Shown: piece by piece, positions 9,604 to 19,720 of the stretch
Numbering within the stretch: position 1 is the stretch's first letter
How the letters are laid out: each line of letters opens with the position of its first letter
From: Bordetella parapertussis
GTDB taxonomy: Bacteria > Pseudomonadota > Gammaproteobacteria > Burkholderiales > Burkholderiaceae_C
Reading direction: 5' to 3'
DNA length: 64,000 nucleotides
NCBI GenBank assembly: GCA_945878355.1
Contig: CAMCTC010000002.1
Coordinates: forward strand, 1-64,000
Position numbers and translations under genes: made by a program
The notes under the pieces: model-generated
Seen by the model: the letters and a program-made list of their open reading frames with translations, nothing else
The model's database searches: none
What the model was told of the DNA's origin: nothing

Positions 9604-10115
9604 AAGAGCGTCACTTGCCCGCTGCCTGGCACCGGCCGATGACGGTGGCCGACCTGGATGGCGTTCTGGCGCTGGAACTGCGCGCCTACAGCCATCCCTG
9701 GACCCGAGGCAACTTCATCGACTCGCTGGCGGCGGCTTACACCGCCGAACTGAGGCTGGACGGCGCGGGGCGTCTGCTGGGCTACTTTGTCGCCTTGCAA
9801 GGTTTCGAGGAAACCCATTTGCTCAACCTCACGGTGGCATCGTCTGCGCAGCGCGCCGGGCACGGCAGGGCGATGCTTGAGCGGCTGCACACGCTGGCCC
9901 GCCAGCGCGGCGACCATGCGCTGTGGCTGGAGGTGCGGCCGAGCAACCTGCCAGCGCGCGCGCTGTACCAGCGCGCCGGTTTTGTCGAGGTCGGCTGCAG
10001 GCGCGACTACTACCCGACCGACCAGCCACAGCGCGAGGACGCACTCGTGCTGCGGCTGGGACTGGGCGCCGAGGGCTGCGGCCTGGGCGAGCGAGGCCAA
10101 GATGCGCTGGTCTGA
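9600..10115 (+). CDS. rimI: Ribosomal protein bS18 alanine N-acetyltransferase RimI
   Basis: This 171-residue GNAT-fold acetyltransferase acetylates the N-terminal alanine of ribosomal protein S18. The acetyl-CoA loop is visible as SSAQRAGHGRAMLERL (Q/R-x-x-G-x-G/A pattern), followed by WLEVRPSNLPARALYQRAGF and VGCRRDYYP, the usual RimI ending. Its start overlaps the tsaB stop, and its own end overlaps the next gene by 14 bases, so tsaB-rimI-UDG looks like one operon. The extra C-terminal residues after DALVLRLGL are not typical of the domain. Confidence 0.93.
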   Translation: MKERHLPAAWHRPMTVADLDGVLALELRAYSHPWTRGNFIDSLAAAYTAELRLDGAGRLLGYFVALQGFEETHLLNLTVASSAQRAGHGRAMLERLHTLARQRGDHALWLEVRPSNLPARALYQRAGFVEVGCRRDYYPTDQPQREDALVLRLGLGAEGCGLGERGQDALV

Positions 10116-10890
10116 GCCACAGCGGGCCATGCTTCGCGAGATGGGCTTGCGTCTGTGGCTGCCTCAAGCAGCCGCAGGGCCAGACATTGCCGAGCCTGTC
10201 GCAACCGGGCCCAGCCATGCGCCGGCTGACGAATCGGCTGGGTCCAGCAAATCGATGTCCGGCGCGCCGCCAAGCGCCACATCAGGTCTGGCGCTGACAG
10301 CTGCCACGATGGATTGGCCGGTACTGCAATCGACGGTCGAGAGCTGCCGCGCCTGCAGTCTGTGCGAAAACCGACGCCAGACCGTGTTCGGGCTTGGCCA
10401 CCTGCGCGCGCAATGCATGGTCGTCGGTGAAGCACCGGGCGAACAGGAGGACGCCAGCGGTAAGCCCTTCGTCGGCGATTCGGGTCAGCTGCTCGACCGC
10501 ATGCTGCGGGCGTTGGGTCTGAGTCGCGACGCCACCGAACCCGCTGATGCGGCACGCCAGGTATTCATCACCAACACCGTGAAGTGCCGGCCACCGCGCA
10601 ACCGCAACCCCACGGCCGAAGAACTCTCCGCTTGCCAGCCTTTCCTGCAGCGACAGGTGGCGCTGGTGCAGCCGAAGGTCATCATCGCGATGGGCGCATT
10701 CGCGGTGCGCTCGCTGCTCGGCAGCGACGAGCCGATCGGCAAGCTGCGCGGCCGTCTGCACAGCTGGCGCGGCGTGCCGGTGGTGGTGACCTACCACCCG
10801 GCCTACCTGCTGCGCCAGCCCGCCGACAAGGCCCGCGCCTGGGAAGATCTGTGCTTGGCGGCGACCTGCCTGGAGCCGCGAGCCGACTGA
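10102..10890 (+). CDS. Uracil-DNA glycosylase, family 4 (iron-sulfur)
   Basis: The enzyme removes uracil from DNA as part of base-excision repair. The catalytic domain (about residues 75-262) has the family 4 active-site motif GEAPGEQEDASGKPFVG and the later TYHPAYLLR. The four Fe-S ligands can be seen: CRAC near residue 80, then two cysteines exactly 16 apart in KCRPPRNRNPTAEELSAC. The start is the ATG at 10102, giving 262 residues. The first 70 residues are low-complexity apart from a short RWSEPQRAMLREMGL helix, a common feature of beta-proteobacterial members. It converges on glmU, only 29 bases away. Confidence 0.92.
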   Translation: MRWSEPQRAMLREMGLRLWLPQAAAGPDIAEPVATGPSHAPADESAGSSKSMSGAPPSATSGLALTAATMDWPVLQSTVESCRACSLCENRRQTVFGLGHLRAQCMVVGEAPGEQEDASGKPFVGDSGQLLDRMLRALGLSRDATEPADAARQVFITNTVKCRPPRNRNPTAEELSACQPFLQRQVALVQPKVIIAMGAFAVRSLLGSDEPIGKLRGRLHSWRGVPVVVTYHPAYLLRQPADKARAWEDLCLAATCLEPRAD

Positions 10891-10919
10891 CGCGGGCAAG
10901 GTCGGCGCAGCCGCGGGCC

Positions 10920-12308
10920 TCAGCCCTTGCTGGCCTTGGCCGTCTTGGCGGGCCGCTTCCACCCCGTGATAGACACCTGCTTGCCGCGCGCCACCGTCAG
11001 GTCTCCTGGGGGCGTGCTCTTGCTTACCGTGCTGCCGCCACCCACCGTGCCGCCCTCGCCGATGTTCAGCGGCGCGATCAGCACGCAGTTGCTCCCGATA
11101 TGAACATCGTCGCCAATCACCGTGCGGTGCTTGTTCGCGCCGTCATAGTTGGCGGTGATGCTGCCGGCGCCGAAGTTCACCCGCTCGCCGACAGTGGCGT
11201 CGCCGAGGTAGGCCAGGTGGTTGGCCTTGGCGCCCCTGGCCAGGGTCGAGTTCTTGACCTCGACGAAGTTGCCGATGTGCACGTCCGGGCCGAGTTCGGC
11301 GCCCTGGCGCAGGCGCGCGAAAGGCCCCACCAGCGCACCGGCACCGACCTGGGCGCCCTCGATGTGGCTGAAAGGGTGTATCACCGCACCAGCCGCAATC
11401 ACCGCATCGCGGATCACGCAGTGCGCACCGATTCGGACCTCGTCGCCCAGCGTCACCGCACCCTCGAAGACACAGCCGATGTCGATCTCGACGTCACGAC
11501 CCGTGGCCAGCGTGCCACGCAGGTCGAAGCGCGCCGGATCGGCCAGCCGCACGCCGGCCTCCATCAGCGCCTCGGCCTGGCGGCGCTGCAGTCGGCGCTC
11601 CAAGTCGGCGAGCTGCAGCGGACTGTTCACACCCAAGACCTCGGTGTCATCACGAGCGTGGGTGGCGACCACCGGCACACCGTCGGCCACCGCCATCGCG
11701 ACAATATCGGTCAGGTAGTACTCGCCTTGGGCGTTGTCGTTGTTCAGCGCGGCAACCCAGCGCTTGAGCAGCGCGGTGGGCGCAGCCATCATGCCGGTGT
11801 AGACCTCGGAGATCTCGCGCTGCGTCGCACTCGCATCCTTGTGCTCGACAATACCCAGCACGCGGCCGCCGTCAGGATCGCCCGATCGCAGGATGCGGCC
11901 GTAGCCCGTGGCATCGTCGAGCTTGATGGTCAGCAGTGCCAGGCGCTGGCCGCCACAGGCCTCGGCCAGCGCGCGAGCTGTGCCGGCCTCGATCAGCGGC
12001 ACATCGCCGTTGAGGATCAGCGTGGTGCCCTCATCCGCCAACTTCGGCGCCACCTGCGCGATCGCATGACCTGTGCCCAACTGCGGGATCTGGCGCACCG
12101 CCTGCGCGCCCGTGCCGGCGATGGCAGACTCCACCGCCTCTGCACCGTGACCGGTGATGACCCAGCAGCGGTGCTCGCCCAGCGTCGCGGTGGTGGCCAG
12201 CACATGGGCCAGCAAGGACTTGCCAGCCAAGCGGTGCAGCACCTTGGGCTGGCTGGACTTCATCCGGGTGCCTTTGCCCGCTGCCATGATCACGATATCC
12301 AATGCCAT
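10920..12308 (-). CDS. glmU: Bifunctional GlmU: GlcN-1-P acetyltransferase / GlcNAc-1-P uridyltransferase
   Basis: GlmU makes UDP-GlcNAc for peptidoglycan and LPS. The N-terminal uridyltransferase domain opens with LDIVIMAAGKGTRMKSSQPK, the nucleotidyltransferase signature with a shared basic residue. The C-terminal half (about residues 250-450) is a left-handed beta helix of hexapeptide repeats ending with FGAGSITANYDGANKHRT, the acetyltransferase site. Its 462 residues match the family. The ATG at 12308 lies face to face with the start region of the lipoprotein gene on the other strand, so there is no free intergenic space for either promoter. Confidence 0.97.
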   Translation of the reverse strand: MALDIVIMAAGKGTRMKSSQPKVLHRLAGKSLLAHVLATTATLGEHRCWVITGHGAEAVESAIAGTGAQAVRQIPQLGTGHAIAQVAPKLADEGTTLILNGDVPLIEAGTARALAEACGGQRLALLTIKLDDATGYGRILRSGDPDGGRVLGIVEHKDASATQREISEVYTGMMAAPTALLKRWVAALNNDNAQGEYYLTDIVAMAVADGVPVVATHARDDTEVLGVNSPLQLADLERRLQRRQAEALMEAGVRLADPARFDLRGTLATGRDVEIDIGCVFEGAVTLGDEVRIGAHCVIRDAVIAAGAVIHPFSHIEGAQVGAGALVGPFARLRQGAELGPDVHIGNFVEVKNSTLARGAKANHLAYLGDATVGERVNFGAGSITANYDGANKHRTVIGDDVHIGSNCVLIAPLNIGEGGTVGGGSTVSKSTPPGDLTVARGKQVSITGWKRPAKTAKASKG

Positions 12309-12312
12309 GAGA

Positions 12313-13176
12313 ATGCCTGTGCTGATGCGGTTGAGAGGCTGGATTATCCTGTTGCTGCCGCTGCTGGCGGCCTGCAGCGCGCTGCAGTTGAGCTACAACC
12401 AAGGCCCGACGTTGGCTTACTGGTGGCTTGATGGTTATGTGGATTTCAGCGCCGAACAGTCGCCGCGCGTCAAGATTGCGCTCGAGGACTGGTTTGCCTG
12501 GCATCGTGCCAGCCAATTGCCCGATTACGCTCAGGCGCTGGCTGCGACGCAGGCCCTGGTCGTGGACAAAATCACCCCGGCCCAGGTCTGCAGCACGGTC
12601 AACGCCTGGCAGCAGCGCTTCGAGCGCGCTTATGAGCACGCCACACCGGCGCTGGCCGAGCAAGTCCGAACGCTGTCGCCCGAGCAGATCCGGCACCTGG
12701 AAAGGCAACAGACCAAGAAGCACCAAGAGGCCGTGGCCGAATACCTGCAGCCGACGTTGGCCGAGCGCCAGAAGCTGAACTTCGAGCGCTCGCTGGATCG
12801 GGCCGAATCGCTGTACGGCAAGCTCGACGAGGCGCAGCGCCGTTTGCTGACGGCCGAGCTCGCGGCATCGCCCTTCGATCCCGAACGCTGGCTGACCGAA
12901 CGGCGCCAGCGCCAGCTCGAGATCGTGCGAAACCTTCGGCTGTGGCAGGCCGAGTACAGCGATTCGGCCACCGTGCAAGCCGGGCTACGCAGGCTGGGGG
13001 CCGAGCTCTCGCAGTCGCCGCGCAGCGAATACCGGGCCTATGCTGAGCGCTTGATGGAGTCCAACTGCACGCTGATGGCCAAGTTGCACAACAGCAGCAC
13101 GCCATCGCAGCGCCGGCGGGCAGTCGACAAGCTCAAGGGCTGGGAAATCGACTTGCGCACGCTGGTCCGCCGCTGA
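12313..13176 (+). CDS. DUF6279-like lipoprotein of unknown function
   Basis: This is a predicted lipoprotein of about 287 residues. The signal is RLRGWIILLLPLLAAC with a lipobox cysteine, and the mature part opens with SALQLSYNQGPTLAYWWLDGY, typical of a family of proteobacterial lipoproteins annotated as DUF6279. The rest is strongly alpha-helical and charged, with many Glu, Arg and Gln, suggesting a helical bundle. Candidate starts are the ATGs at 12307, 12313 and 12325; none has a convincing ribosome site, and 12307 would sit inside the glmU start. No catalytic motif is seen. An outer-membrane or periplasmic role is inferred only from the lipobox. Confidence 0.7.
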   Translation: MPVLMRLRGWIILLLPLLAACSALQLSYNQGPTLAYWWLDGYVDFSAEQSPRVKIALEDWFAWHRASQLPDYAQALAATQALVVDKITPAQVCSTVNAWQQRFERAYEHATPALAEQVRTLSPEQIRHLERQQTKKHQEAVAEYLQPTLAERQKLNFERSLDRAESLYGKLDEAQRRLLTAELAASPFDPERWLTERRQRQLEIVRNLRLWQAEYSDSATVQAGLRRLGAELSQSPRSEYRAYAERLMESNCTLMAKLHNSSTPSQRRRAVDKLKGWEIDLRTLVRR

Positions 13177-13226
13177 ACCGTTCCAGGCCGGCAGCCTGCA
13201 AGGCCAAACATCGGACAATCAACTGC

Positions 13227-13949
13227 ATGAGCCCCTGGCAAGCCCTGATCCGACATGCCGAGTACCGACGCGGCGCGCGCGAGATGGGCGGGGTTGCGCT
13301 GGGCCTGGGCGCCTGGGGCCTGGTGACGGGCGTGGCAATGGTCCAGAGTGGCATGGACCCCTGGCTGGCCGCGCTGATGTCGGTCACCGTGTTCTCGGGC
13401 ACGGCGCAGTTGGCCGTCGCGCCATTGATCGCCAGCGGCGCGCCGATCTGGGTGGTGTGGGCGACCGCCACCTGCTTGAACCTGCGCTTCGCAGTCTTTA
13501 GCGCGCTTTGGCGGCCTTACCTGGCACACCTGCCCCTGGGGCGCCGCGCGCGGATGGCCTTTTTCGCCGCCGATCTGAACTACGTGTTGTTCATGCAGCG
13601 CTTCCCAGAACCCAGACCCTTGCCAGAGCAGATCCCCTATTTCTGGGGTGGCGTGCTGGTCAATGCGGGCTCCTGGCATCTGGGGTCGCTGCTGGGCATC
13701 GCGCTGGGGCACCACATACCGGCGCACTGGGGATTGGGCTTCGCCGGCACCGTCGCACTGTTGGCGATGACCTGCTCGCTGCTGTCGGACCGCAGCACCT
13801 GGCTGCCCGCCTTGGTGGGCGGCAGCGCAGCGGTCGCGGCGTTCGCGCTGCCGCTAAGGCTCAACATGCTGGTGGCCATTGCAGCGGCAGTGGTGGTGGG
13901 CACGGTGATTGACCACACCCGAGCGCCGCGACCGGCCAGCGCGCCGTGA
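13227..13949 (+). CDS. azlC: AzlC family branched-chain amino acid exporter, large subunit
   Basis: This 240-residue membrane protein belongs to the AzlC/YgaZ family. Family motifs are SVTVFSGTAQLAVAPLI in the second membrane segment, LNLRFAVFSALWRPYL after the third, and NAGSWHLGSLLGIALG. With AzlD it forms a branched-chain amino acid exporter. The start at 13227 gives MSPWQALIRHAEYRRG, with the usual cytoplasmic amphipathic start. The partner azlD follows 52 bases downstream on the same strand. Substrate specificity cannot be read from sequence. Confidence 0.9.
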   Translation: MSPWQALIRHAEYRRGAREMGGVALGLGAWGLVTGVAMVQSGMDPWLAALMSVTVFSGTAQLAVAPLIASGAPIWVVWATATCLNLRFAVFSALWRPYLAHLPLGRRARMAFFAADLNYVLFMQRFPEPRPLPEQIPYFWGGVLVNAGSWHLGSLLGIALGHHIPAHWGLGFAGTVALLAMTCSLLSDRSTWLPALVGGSAAVAAFALPLRLNMLVAIAAAVVVGTVIDHTRAPRPASAP

Positions 13950-14001
13950 TCTACCGCAGCACATCGCCAGCAGGGGTTGCGCGGGCCCGAAAGGACGCCG
14001 C

Positions 14002-14331
14002 ATGAACTACTGGCAGACCCTCTTGACCATTGCCGGGATGGTGCTGATCACGCTGTTGACGCGCGGCTTCTTCATCCTGCCCTCGCGCGAGCTGCCGCTG
14101 CCCGATTGGCTGCGCGAGGGCTTGCGCTACGCGCCGATCGGTGCGCTGGCGGCGGTGATCGCGCCAGAGCTGGTGATGAGCCAAGGACAGCTGATCACCA
14201 GTTGGGCCGACGCGAGGCTGTTCGGCGCGGCAGCGGCGGTGGTCTGGTACGTCTGGCGGCGTGACATGCTGAGCACGATCATCGTGGGCACGGGTGTGAT
14301 GTTGATGCTGCGCCTTGGGCTGGGCTGGTGA
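14002..14331 (+). CDS. azlD: AzlD family branched-chain amino acid transport protein, small subunit
   Basis: This 109-residue protein has three to four membrane segments. [21 protein letters not shown] and [17 protein letters not shown] are the AzlD family signatures. The ATG at 14002 is preceded by AAGGA at a good distance (13991-13995), which decides the start over the longer open frame from 13909. It is paired with azlC immediately upstream. It ends 55 bases before pgk, and no terminator is visible between them. Confidence 0.9.
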   Translation: MNYWQTLLTIAGMVLITLLTRGFFILPSRELPLPDWLREGLRYAPIGALAAVIAPELVMSQGQLITSWADARLFGAAAAVVWYVWRRDMLSTIIVGTGVMLMLRLGLGW

Positions 14332-14386
14332 TCTGCCACACTCGCCGTTTGAACCCAGGCCTTCCCAACCCTCCTCGCTGCTGACC

Positions 14387-15580
14387 ATGAAAATCCTCCG
14401 ACTCGACGAACTCGTCGCCCAAGGCAAGCTGGCCGGCCAACGCGTGTTCATCCGTGCCGACCTCAACGTGCCGCAGGATGACGCCGGCCGCATCACCGAG
14501 GACACCCGGATCCGCGCTTCGGTGCCCTGCATCCAGATGGCGCTGGCCGCCGGGGCAGCGGTGATGGTCACCTCACACCTGGGTCGGCCCACCGAGGGCC
14601 AGTTCAATCCCGAGGACTCGCTTGCGCCGGTCGCCCAGCGACTGGGGGAGTTGCTGGGCCGCGAAGTGCGCCTGGTCTCGAACTGGGTCGACGGCGTTCA
14701 GGTCGAACCCGGCCAGGTTGTCCTGCTCGAGAACTGCCGGATCAACCCGGGCGAGAAGAAGAACAGCGAGGCGCTGGCGCGCAAGATGGCGGCGCTGTGC
14801 GACATTTTTGTCAACGATGCCTTCGGCACCGCCCACCGCGCCGAAGGCACGACCCACGGCATCGCCAGGTTCGCCCCAGTGGCCTGCGCCGGGCCGCTGC
14901 TGTCGGCCGAGGTCGACGCGATCACGAAGGCGCTCAGCGCGCCGAAGCGCCCATTGCTGGCGATCGTCGCTGGCAGCAAGGTCAGCACCAAACTGACCAT
15001 CCTGCAAAGCCTGGCAGCCAAGGTCGACGGGCTGATCGTCGGCGGCGGCATCGCCAACACCTTCATGCTCGCGGCGGGCTTGAAGATCGGCAAGAGCCTG
15101 GCCGAACCCGACCTGCTGGACGCCGCCAAGGAAGTGATCGCAGCGATGGCCGCACGCGGTGCGGCCGTGCCGATCCCGGTCGATGTGGTGTGCGCCAAGC
15201 GCTTCGCCGCGGACGCCCCGGCCACTGTCAAGGACGCCAATGCGGTCGACGATGACGACCTGATCCTCGACATCGGACCCAAGACCGCTGCGATCCTGGC
15301 CGCGCAGCTCAAAGCCGCGGGCACCATCGTCTGGAACGGCCCTGTGGGGGTGTTCGAGTTCGACGCCTTCTCGCACGGCACCGAGGTGATTGCGCGCGCG
15401 ATCGCGGCCAGCCCGGCGTTCTCGATCGCCGGGGGCGGTGACACGCTGGCCGCCATCGCCAAATATGGTGTTGCGGGCAATGTGGGCTACATCTCCACCG
15501 GCGGCGGCGCATTTCTGGAGATGCTCGAGGGCAAGACCCTGCCGGCGCTAGACATCCTGGCGCAGCGCGCCAACGGTTGA
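14387..15580 (+). CDS. pgk: Phosphoglycerate kinase
   Basis: This glycolytic enzyme interconverts 1,3-bisphosphoglycerate plus ADP and 3-phosphoglycerate plus ATP. The 397 residues contain the N-domain signature [13 protein letters not shown], substrate-binding [11 protein letters not shown] and [11 protein letters not shown], and the C-domain nucleotide loop [16 protein letters not shown]. The ATG at 14387 ([15 protein letters not shown]) is the family start; an in-frame ATG at 14315 would lie inside azlD. It begins a plus-strand run of central carbon genes: pgk, maeB, pyk, fba, then purC. Confidence 0.97.
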   Translation: MKILRLDELVAQGKLAGQRVFIRADLNVPQDDAGRITEDTRIRASVPCIQMALAAGAAVMVTSHLGRPTEGQFNPEDSLAPVAQRLGELLGREVRLVSNWVDGVQVEPGQVVLLENCRINPGEKKNSEALARKMAALCDIFVNDAFGTAHRAEGTTHGIARFAPVACAGPLLSAEVDAITKALSAPKRPLLAIVAGSKVSTKLTILQSLAAKVDGLIVGGGIANTFMLAAGLKIGKSLAEPDLLDAAKEVIAAMAARGAAVPIPVDVVCAKRFAADAPATVKDANAVDDDDLILDIGPKTAAILAAQLKAAGTIVWNGPVGVFEFDAFSHGTEVIARAIAASPAFSIAGGGDTLAAIAKYGVAGNVGYISTGGGAFLEMLEGKTLPALDILAQRANG

Positions 15581-15680
15581 GCCGCAACGACACAGCGCAA
15601 GCCTGGGCTTGCACCAGTGCAGCGCAGCCCGAATCAGGCGTAACCTCGGGTTGTCAACCACCGTCCAAGGTTTCGCTGTC

Positions 15681-18029
15681 ATGAACAAGCCCCTGTCCCC
15701 CGCCGAACATGCGCTGCGCGAGGCTGCGCGCGACTACCACCGCAGTCCGACTCGAGGCAAGATTTCAGTCACCCCTACCAAGCCGCTGTCCAACCAGCGC
15801 GACCTGAGCCTGGCTTACTCACCGGGCGTGGCCTATCCCTGCCTCGACATCGAGCGCGACCCCAGCCTGGCGGCCGAATACACCTCGCGTGGCAACCTGG
15901 TCGGCGTGATCACCAACGGTACCGCGGTGCTCGGTCTGGGCGACATCGGTCCGCTCGCAGCCAAGCCGGTGATGGAAGGCAAGGGCTGCTTGTTCAAGAA
16001 GTTCGCCGGCATCGACGTGTTCGATATCGAGCTCGCGGAGCGCGACCCAGACAAGCTGGTCGAGATCATCGCCGCGCTCGAGCCCACGCTGGGCGGTATC
16101 AACCTGGAGGACATCAAGGCGCCCGAGTGCTTCGTCGTCGAGCGCAAGCTGCGCGAGCGGCTGAAAATTCCCGTCTTCCACGACGACCAGCATGGCACCG
16201 CGATCATCTCGTCGGCAGCGCTGCTCAACGCGCTCGAACTGGTGGGCAAGACGATCGGCGACGTCAAGCTGGTGGTGTCAGGCGCTGGCGCTGCGGCCAT
16301 TGCCTGCCTCGACCTGATGGTCAGCCTGGGCGCAAAGATCGAGAACATCTTCGTCTGCGACTCCAAAGGCGTGATCCGCGAAGGCCGCGCCGACGTGGCC
16401 GCCGGCAGCCTGGACGAGACCAAACAGCGATATTGCCAGCGCACCGAGGCAAAGACGCTGAGCGACGCGATCCTTGACGCCGATGTCTTCCTAGGCTGCT
16501 CAGCAGCTGGCGTGCTGACGCCGGAGATGGTCAAGACCATGGGCAGCAAGCCGATCATTCTGGCGCTGGCCAACCCCGAACCCGAGATCCGACCCGAACT
16601 CGCCAAGGCCGCAAGGCCTGACTGCATCGTCGCCACCGGCCGCTCCGACTACCCGAACCAGGTCAACAACGTCCTGTGCTTCCCTTACATCTTCCGCGGT
16701 GCGCTCGACTGCGGTGCCACCACGATCAACGAGGCGATGAAACTGGCTTGTGTGCGCGAGATCGCCGCACTGGCCAAGGCCGAGGCGAGCGACGAGGTCG
16801 CAGCAGCCTACGCCGGCAAGGAGCTCAAGTTCGGCCCCGACTACATCATCCCTACGCCTTTCGACGTGCGGCTGATCCTGCGGATCGCCCCAGCGGTGGC
16901 CCAGGCCGCTGCCGAGTCCGGCGTCGCGCTGCGGCCGATCGCCGATCTAGAAGCCTACCGGCAGCAGCTCACCCGCTTCGTCTACCAGACCGGCATGGTG
17001 ATGCAGCCGGTGTTTGCCGCCGCCCGCGTTGCCTGCGCCGGGAACGCTGCGCGCGTGGTCTATGCCGAAGGTGAAGACGAGCGTGTGCTGCGCGCGGTGC
17101 AGGTCGTGCTCGAAGAGGGGCTGGCCAGGCCGGTGCTGATCGGCCGACCTGCCGTGATCGCGATGCGAATCGAGCGTGCCGGGCTGAGGCTGACGGCAGG
17201 CACCGACTTCGAGGTCTGCGACCCTGAGCACGACCCGCGATTCCGCAGCTACTGGGAGCTGTACCACCAGCTGATGGGACGCGAAGGCGTCTCGCCCGAA
17301 GCGGCAAAAGCGGCGGTGCGACGCAGCAACACGTTGATCGCAGCGCTGATGCTCAAACGCGGCGAGGTCGACGCGATGCTTTGCGGCCTGGTCGGCCGCT
17401 ATGAAGCCCACCTCGACCATGTGCGCCATGTCATCGGCCTGAAGACCGGTGCCCGCACGATGGCCGCGATGAACGCGCTGCTGCTCGAGCAGCACACGCT
17501 GTTCCTGACCGACACCTTCGTCAACGAAGAACCCAGCGCCGAGGAACTGGCCGACATCGCGCTGATGGCCGCTGCCGAGGTACGTCGCTTCGGCATGCCG
17601 GCCAAGGTGGCGTTCCTGTCGCACTCGATGTACGGCAGCTCGCCTCGGGCATCGGCGCGCCGGATGCGTGCCGCGCGCGACCTGTTCGTCGCACGGGCAC
17701 CCGAGATCGAATGCGATGGCGAATTGCAGGGCGACGCTGCGCTGTCGGAGGTCATACGCGCGAGCTTCCTGGCTGACGCGACACTGACCGGCTCGGCCAA
17801 CCTGCTGGTGTTGCCGAACCTGGACGCGGCCAACATCCTGTTCAACGTGCTCAAGGTCACGGCCAGCAACGGCGTGACGATAGGCCCGATTCTGCTCGGC
17901 GCCGCCGCGCCGGTGCACATCCTGACACCCTCGGCGACGATGCGCCGCTTGGTCAACATGACAGCACTTGCGGTGGCCGACGCCGCAGAATCGAGGGACG
18001 CCGGGTCCGTGAAAGAATCCTCAGCCTAA
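15681..18029 (+). CDS. maeB: NADP-dependent malic enzyme with phosphotransacetylase-like C-terminal domain
   Basis: The enzyme decarboxylates malate to pyruvate. The N-terminal malic domain (about residues 1-430) has [24 protein letters not shown] and [11 protein letters not shown], and a Rossmann nucleotide motif [16 protein letters not shown]. The C-terminal half (about 440-775) is a phosphate acetyltransferase-like domain with [15 protein letters not shown] and [20 protein letters not shown]. In MaeB enzymes this domain is regulatory (acetyl-CoA response) rather than catalytic. The length of 782 residues is normal for MaeB. The start at 15681 follows family alignment. It is followed 58 bases later by pyk. 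Confidence 0.95.
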   Translation: MNKPLSPAEHALREAARDYHRSPTRGKISVTPTKPLSNQRDLSLAYSPGVAYPCLDIERDPSLAAEYTSRGNLVGVITNGTAVLGLGDIGPLAAKPVMEGKGCLFKKFAGIDVFDIELAERDPDKLVEIIAALEPTLGGINLEDIKAPECFVVERKLRERLKIPVFHDDQHGTAIISSAALLNALELVGKTIGDVKLVVSGAGAAAIACLDLMVSLGAKIENIFVCDSKGVIREGRADVAAGSLDETKQRYCQRTEAKTLSDAILDADVFLGCSAAGVLTPEMVKTMGSKPIILALANPEPEIRPELAKAARPDCIVATGRSDYPNQVNNVLCFPYIFRGALDCGATTINEAMKLACVREIAALAKAEASDEVAAAYAGKELKFGPDYIIPTPFDVRLILRIAPAVAQAAAESGVALRPIADLEAYRQQLTRFVYQTGMVMQPVFAAARVACAGNAARVVYAEGEDERVLRAVQVVLEEGLARPVLIGRPAVIAMRIERAGLRLTAGTDFEVCDPEHDPRFRSYWELYHQLMGREGVSPEAAKAAVRRSNTLIAALMLKRGEVDAMLCGLVGRYEAHLDHVRHVIGLKTGARTMAAMNALLLEQHTLFLTDTFVNEEPSAEELADIALMAAAEVRRFGMPAKVAFLSHSMYGSSPRASARRMRAARDLFVARAPEIECDGELQGDAALSEVIRASFLADATLTGSANLLVLPNLDAANILFNVLKVTASNGVTIGPILLGAAAPVHILTPSATMRRLVNMTALAVADAAESRDAGSVKESSA

Positions 18030-18087
18030 GCAGCCGGGACACCAGCGACACCGATAATCGGGGCTTACTCCACAGCTGGACCGAACC

Positions 18088-19518
18088 ATGCCGCGTGCTA
18101 CCAAGATCGTCGCCACCCTCGGCCCTGCCAGCAGCGATCCGGAGGTGCTTGAGCGTTTGTTGCGAGCCGGCGTCGACGTGGTGCGACTGAACTTCAGCCA
18201 CGGCAAGGCACAAGACCACATCGACCGCGCCGCGCTGGTGCGCCAGATCGCCGAGAAGATCGGCAAGCCCGTGGCCATCATGGCCGACCTGCAGGGCCCG
18301 AAGATCCGGGTCGGCAAGTTCGACGAAGGCCGTGTGCAGTTGGTCAACGGCACGCGTTTCGTGCTTGACGCCGCCCGCACCGAGCCCGGCAACCTGGACG
18401 GCGTGGGTCTGGACTACAAAGAGTTGCCGCGCGACGTCAAACCCGGTGACACCTTGCTGCTCAACGACGGGCTGATCGTGCTGACTGTCGATGCGGTGCG
18501 CGGCGAGCAGGTCCATACCATCGTCAAGGTCGGTGGCGAACTGAGCAACAACAAGGGCATCAACAAGCAGGGCGGCGGCCTGACAGCGCCGGCGCTGACC
18601 GGCAAGGACATGGAAGACATCAAGACCGCCATGTCCTTCCAGTGCGACTACCTGGCGGTGAGCTTCCCGAAGAACGCCACCGACATGGAGATGGCGCGCC
18701 AGTTGGCCAACGTCGCGGGTGAGCCCTGGCGCCACAAGCCGGCAATGATCGCCAAGATCGAGCGCAGCGAGGCCATCCCGCAGCTGGAAGCCATCCTGCG
18801 CGCCAGCGACGGCATCATGGTCGCACGCGGCGACCTGGCGGTGGAGGTGGGCAACGCCACCGTGCCGGCGCTGCAGAAGAAGATGATCCGGATGGCGCGC
18901 GAGATGGACAAGATCGCGATCACCGCGACCCAGATGATGGAGAGCATGATCGTCAACCCGGTGCCCACGCGCGCCGAGGTCAGCGACGTGGCCAACGCGG
19001 TGCTCGACGGCACCGACGCGGTGATGCTGTCAGCCGAGACCGCCGCCGGCAAGTACCCGGTGGAAACCGTCGAGCAGATGGCGCAGATCGCGCTCGAAGC
19101 CGAGCGGGCCGAGGACGTGCGGCTGGACGCCAATTTCACCGATCGCGTGTTCGGCCGCATCGACCAAAGCATCGCGATGGGCGCACTGTTCACCGCCTAC
19201 CACCTGGGCTGCAAAGCCATCGTCGCGCTGACCGAATCGGGTTCGACAGCGCTGTGGATGAGCCGGCACAACATCCATGTGCCGATCTTCGGACTCACCT
19301 CCAAAGCCAGCTCGCAAGCGCGGATGGCGCTGTACCGCAATGTGCGGCCGCTGCTGATGCCCGCGCACAGTGACCGCGACCTTGCGCTGGCCGAAGCCGA
19401 GCGGGCGCTGGTCGAGCGCGGCGTGCTGCGCCCGGGTGACACCTACGCGATCACCTGCGGCGAGCCCATGGGTTATCCCGGCGGCACCAACATGCTCAAG
19501 GTCTGCCGGGTCGGCTGA
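18088..19518 (+). CDS. pyk: Pyruvate kinase
   Basis: The enzyme converts phosphoenolpyruvate and ADP to pyruvate and ATP. The 476 residues start RATKIVATLGPASSDPEV, the family N-terminus. The active-site region MIAKIERSEAI contains the catalytic lysine, and MVARGDLAVEVG and TATQMMESMI bind metal and substrate. The C-terminal domain ends with the MGYPGGTNMLKV-type tail. A GATAAT at 18053-18058 could be a -10 box for a promoter separate from maeB, but no good -35 accompanies it. It is followed by fba after about 200 bases. Confidence 0.97.
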   Translation: MPRATKIVATLGPASSDPEVLERLLRAGVDVVRLNFSHGKAQDHIDRAALVRQIAEKIGKPVAIMADLQGPKIRVGKFDEGRVQLVNGTRFVLDAARTEPGNLDGVGLDYKELPRDVKPGDTLLLNDGLIVLTVDAVRGEQVHTIVKVGGELSNNKGINKQGGGLTAPALTGKDMEDIKTAMSFQCDYLAVSFPKNATDMEMARQLANVAGEPWRHKPAMIAKIERSEAIPQLEAILRASDGIMVARGDLAVEVGNATVPALQKKMIRMAREMDKIAITATQMMESMIVNPVPTRAEVSDVANAVLDGTDAVMLSAETAAGKYPVETVEQMAQIALEAERAEDVRLDANFTDRVFGRIDQSIAMGALFTAYHLGCKAIVALTESGSTALWMSRHNIHVPIFGLTSKASSQARMALYRNVRPLLMPAHSDRDLALAEAERALVERGVLRPGDTYAITCGEPMGYPGGTNMLKVCRVG

Positions 19519-19616
19519 AAACCGTCCAGCGACAAGACCCGATGCCGCATGACATCGGCCACACGGAACGCAGCTTGGCAATGCAAATTTGGGGTCTGCG
19601 CCGGAAGTGCGATCGC

Positions 19617-19622
19617 TAGAAT
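19617..19622 (+). promoter_or_regulatory. Putative -10 box upstream of fba
   Basis: TAGAAT lies about 100 bases before the fba start within the 202-base pyk-fba gap. It matches the -10 consensus in five of six positions. The -35 region is weak, so this is only a candidate. The rest of the gap holds no gene I can support. Confidence 0.35.
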
Positions 19623-19720
19623 CCACCAGACATGCGCACGCGGACACAGGATGGGTTCAACAACCCTGGTGCTGCGTGGCCAGACTGCCCGCTTTCACAC
19701 CCTCTCGACCAGGATAGACC

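Noticed and set aside
10584..12431. 615-codon plus-strand open frame
   Set aside because: It is mostly antisense to glmU and its first part overlaps the UDG gene in another frame; there is no domain evidence.
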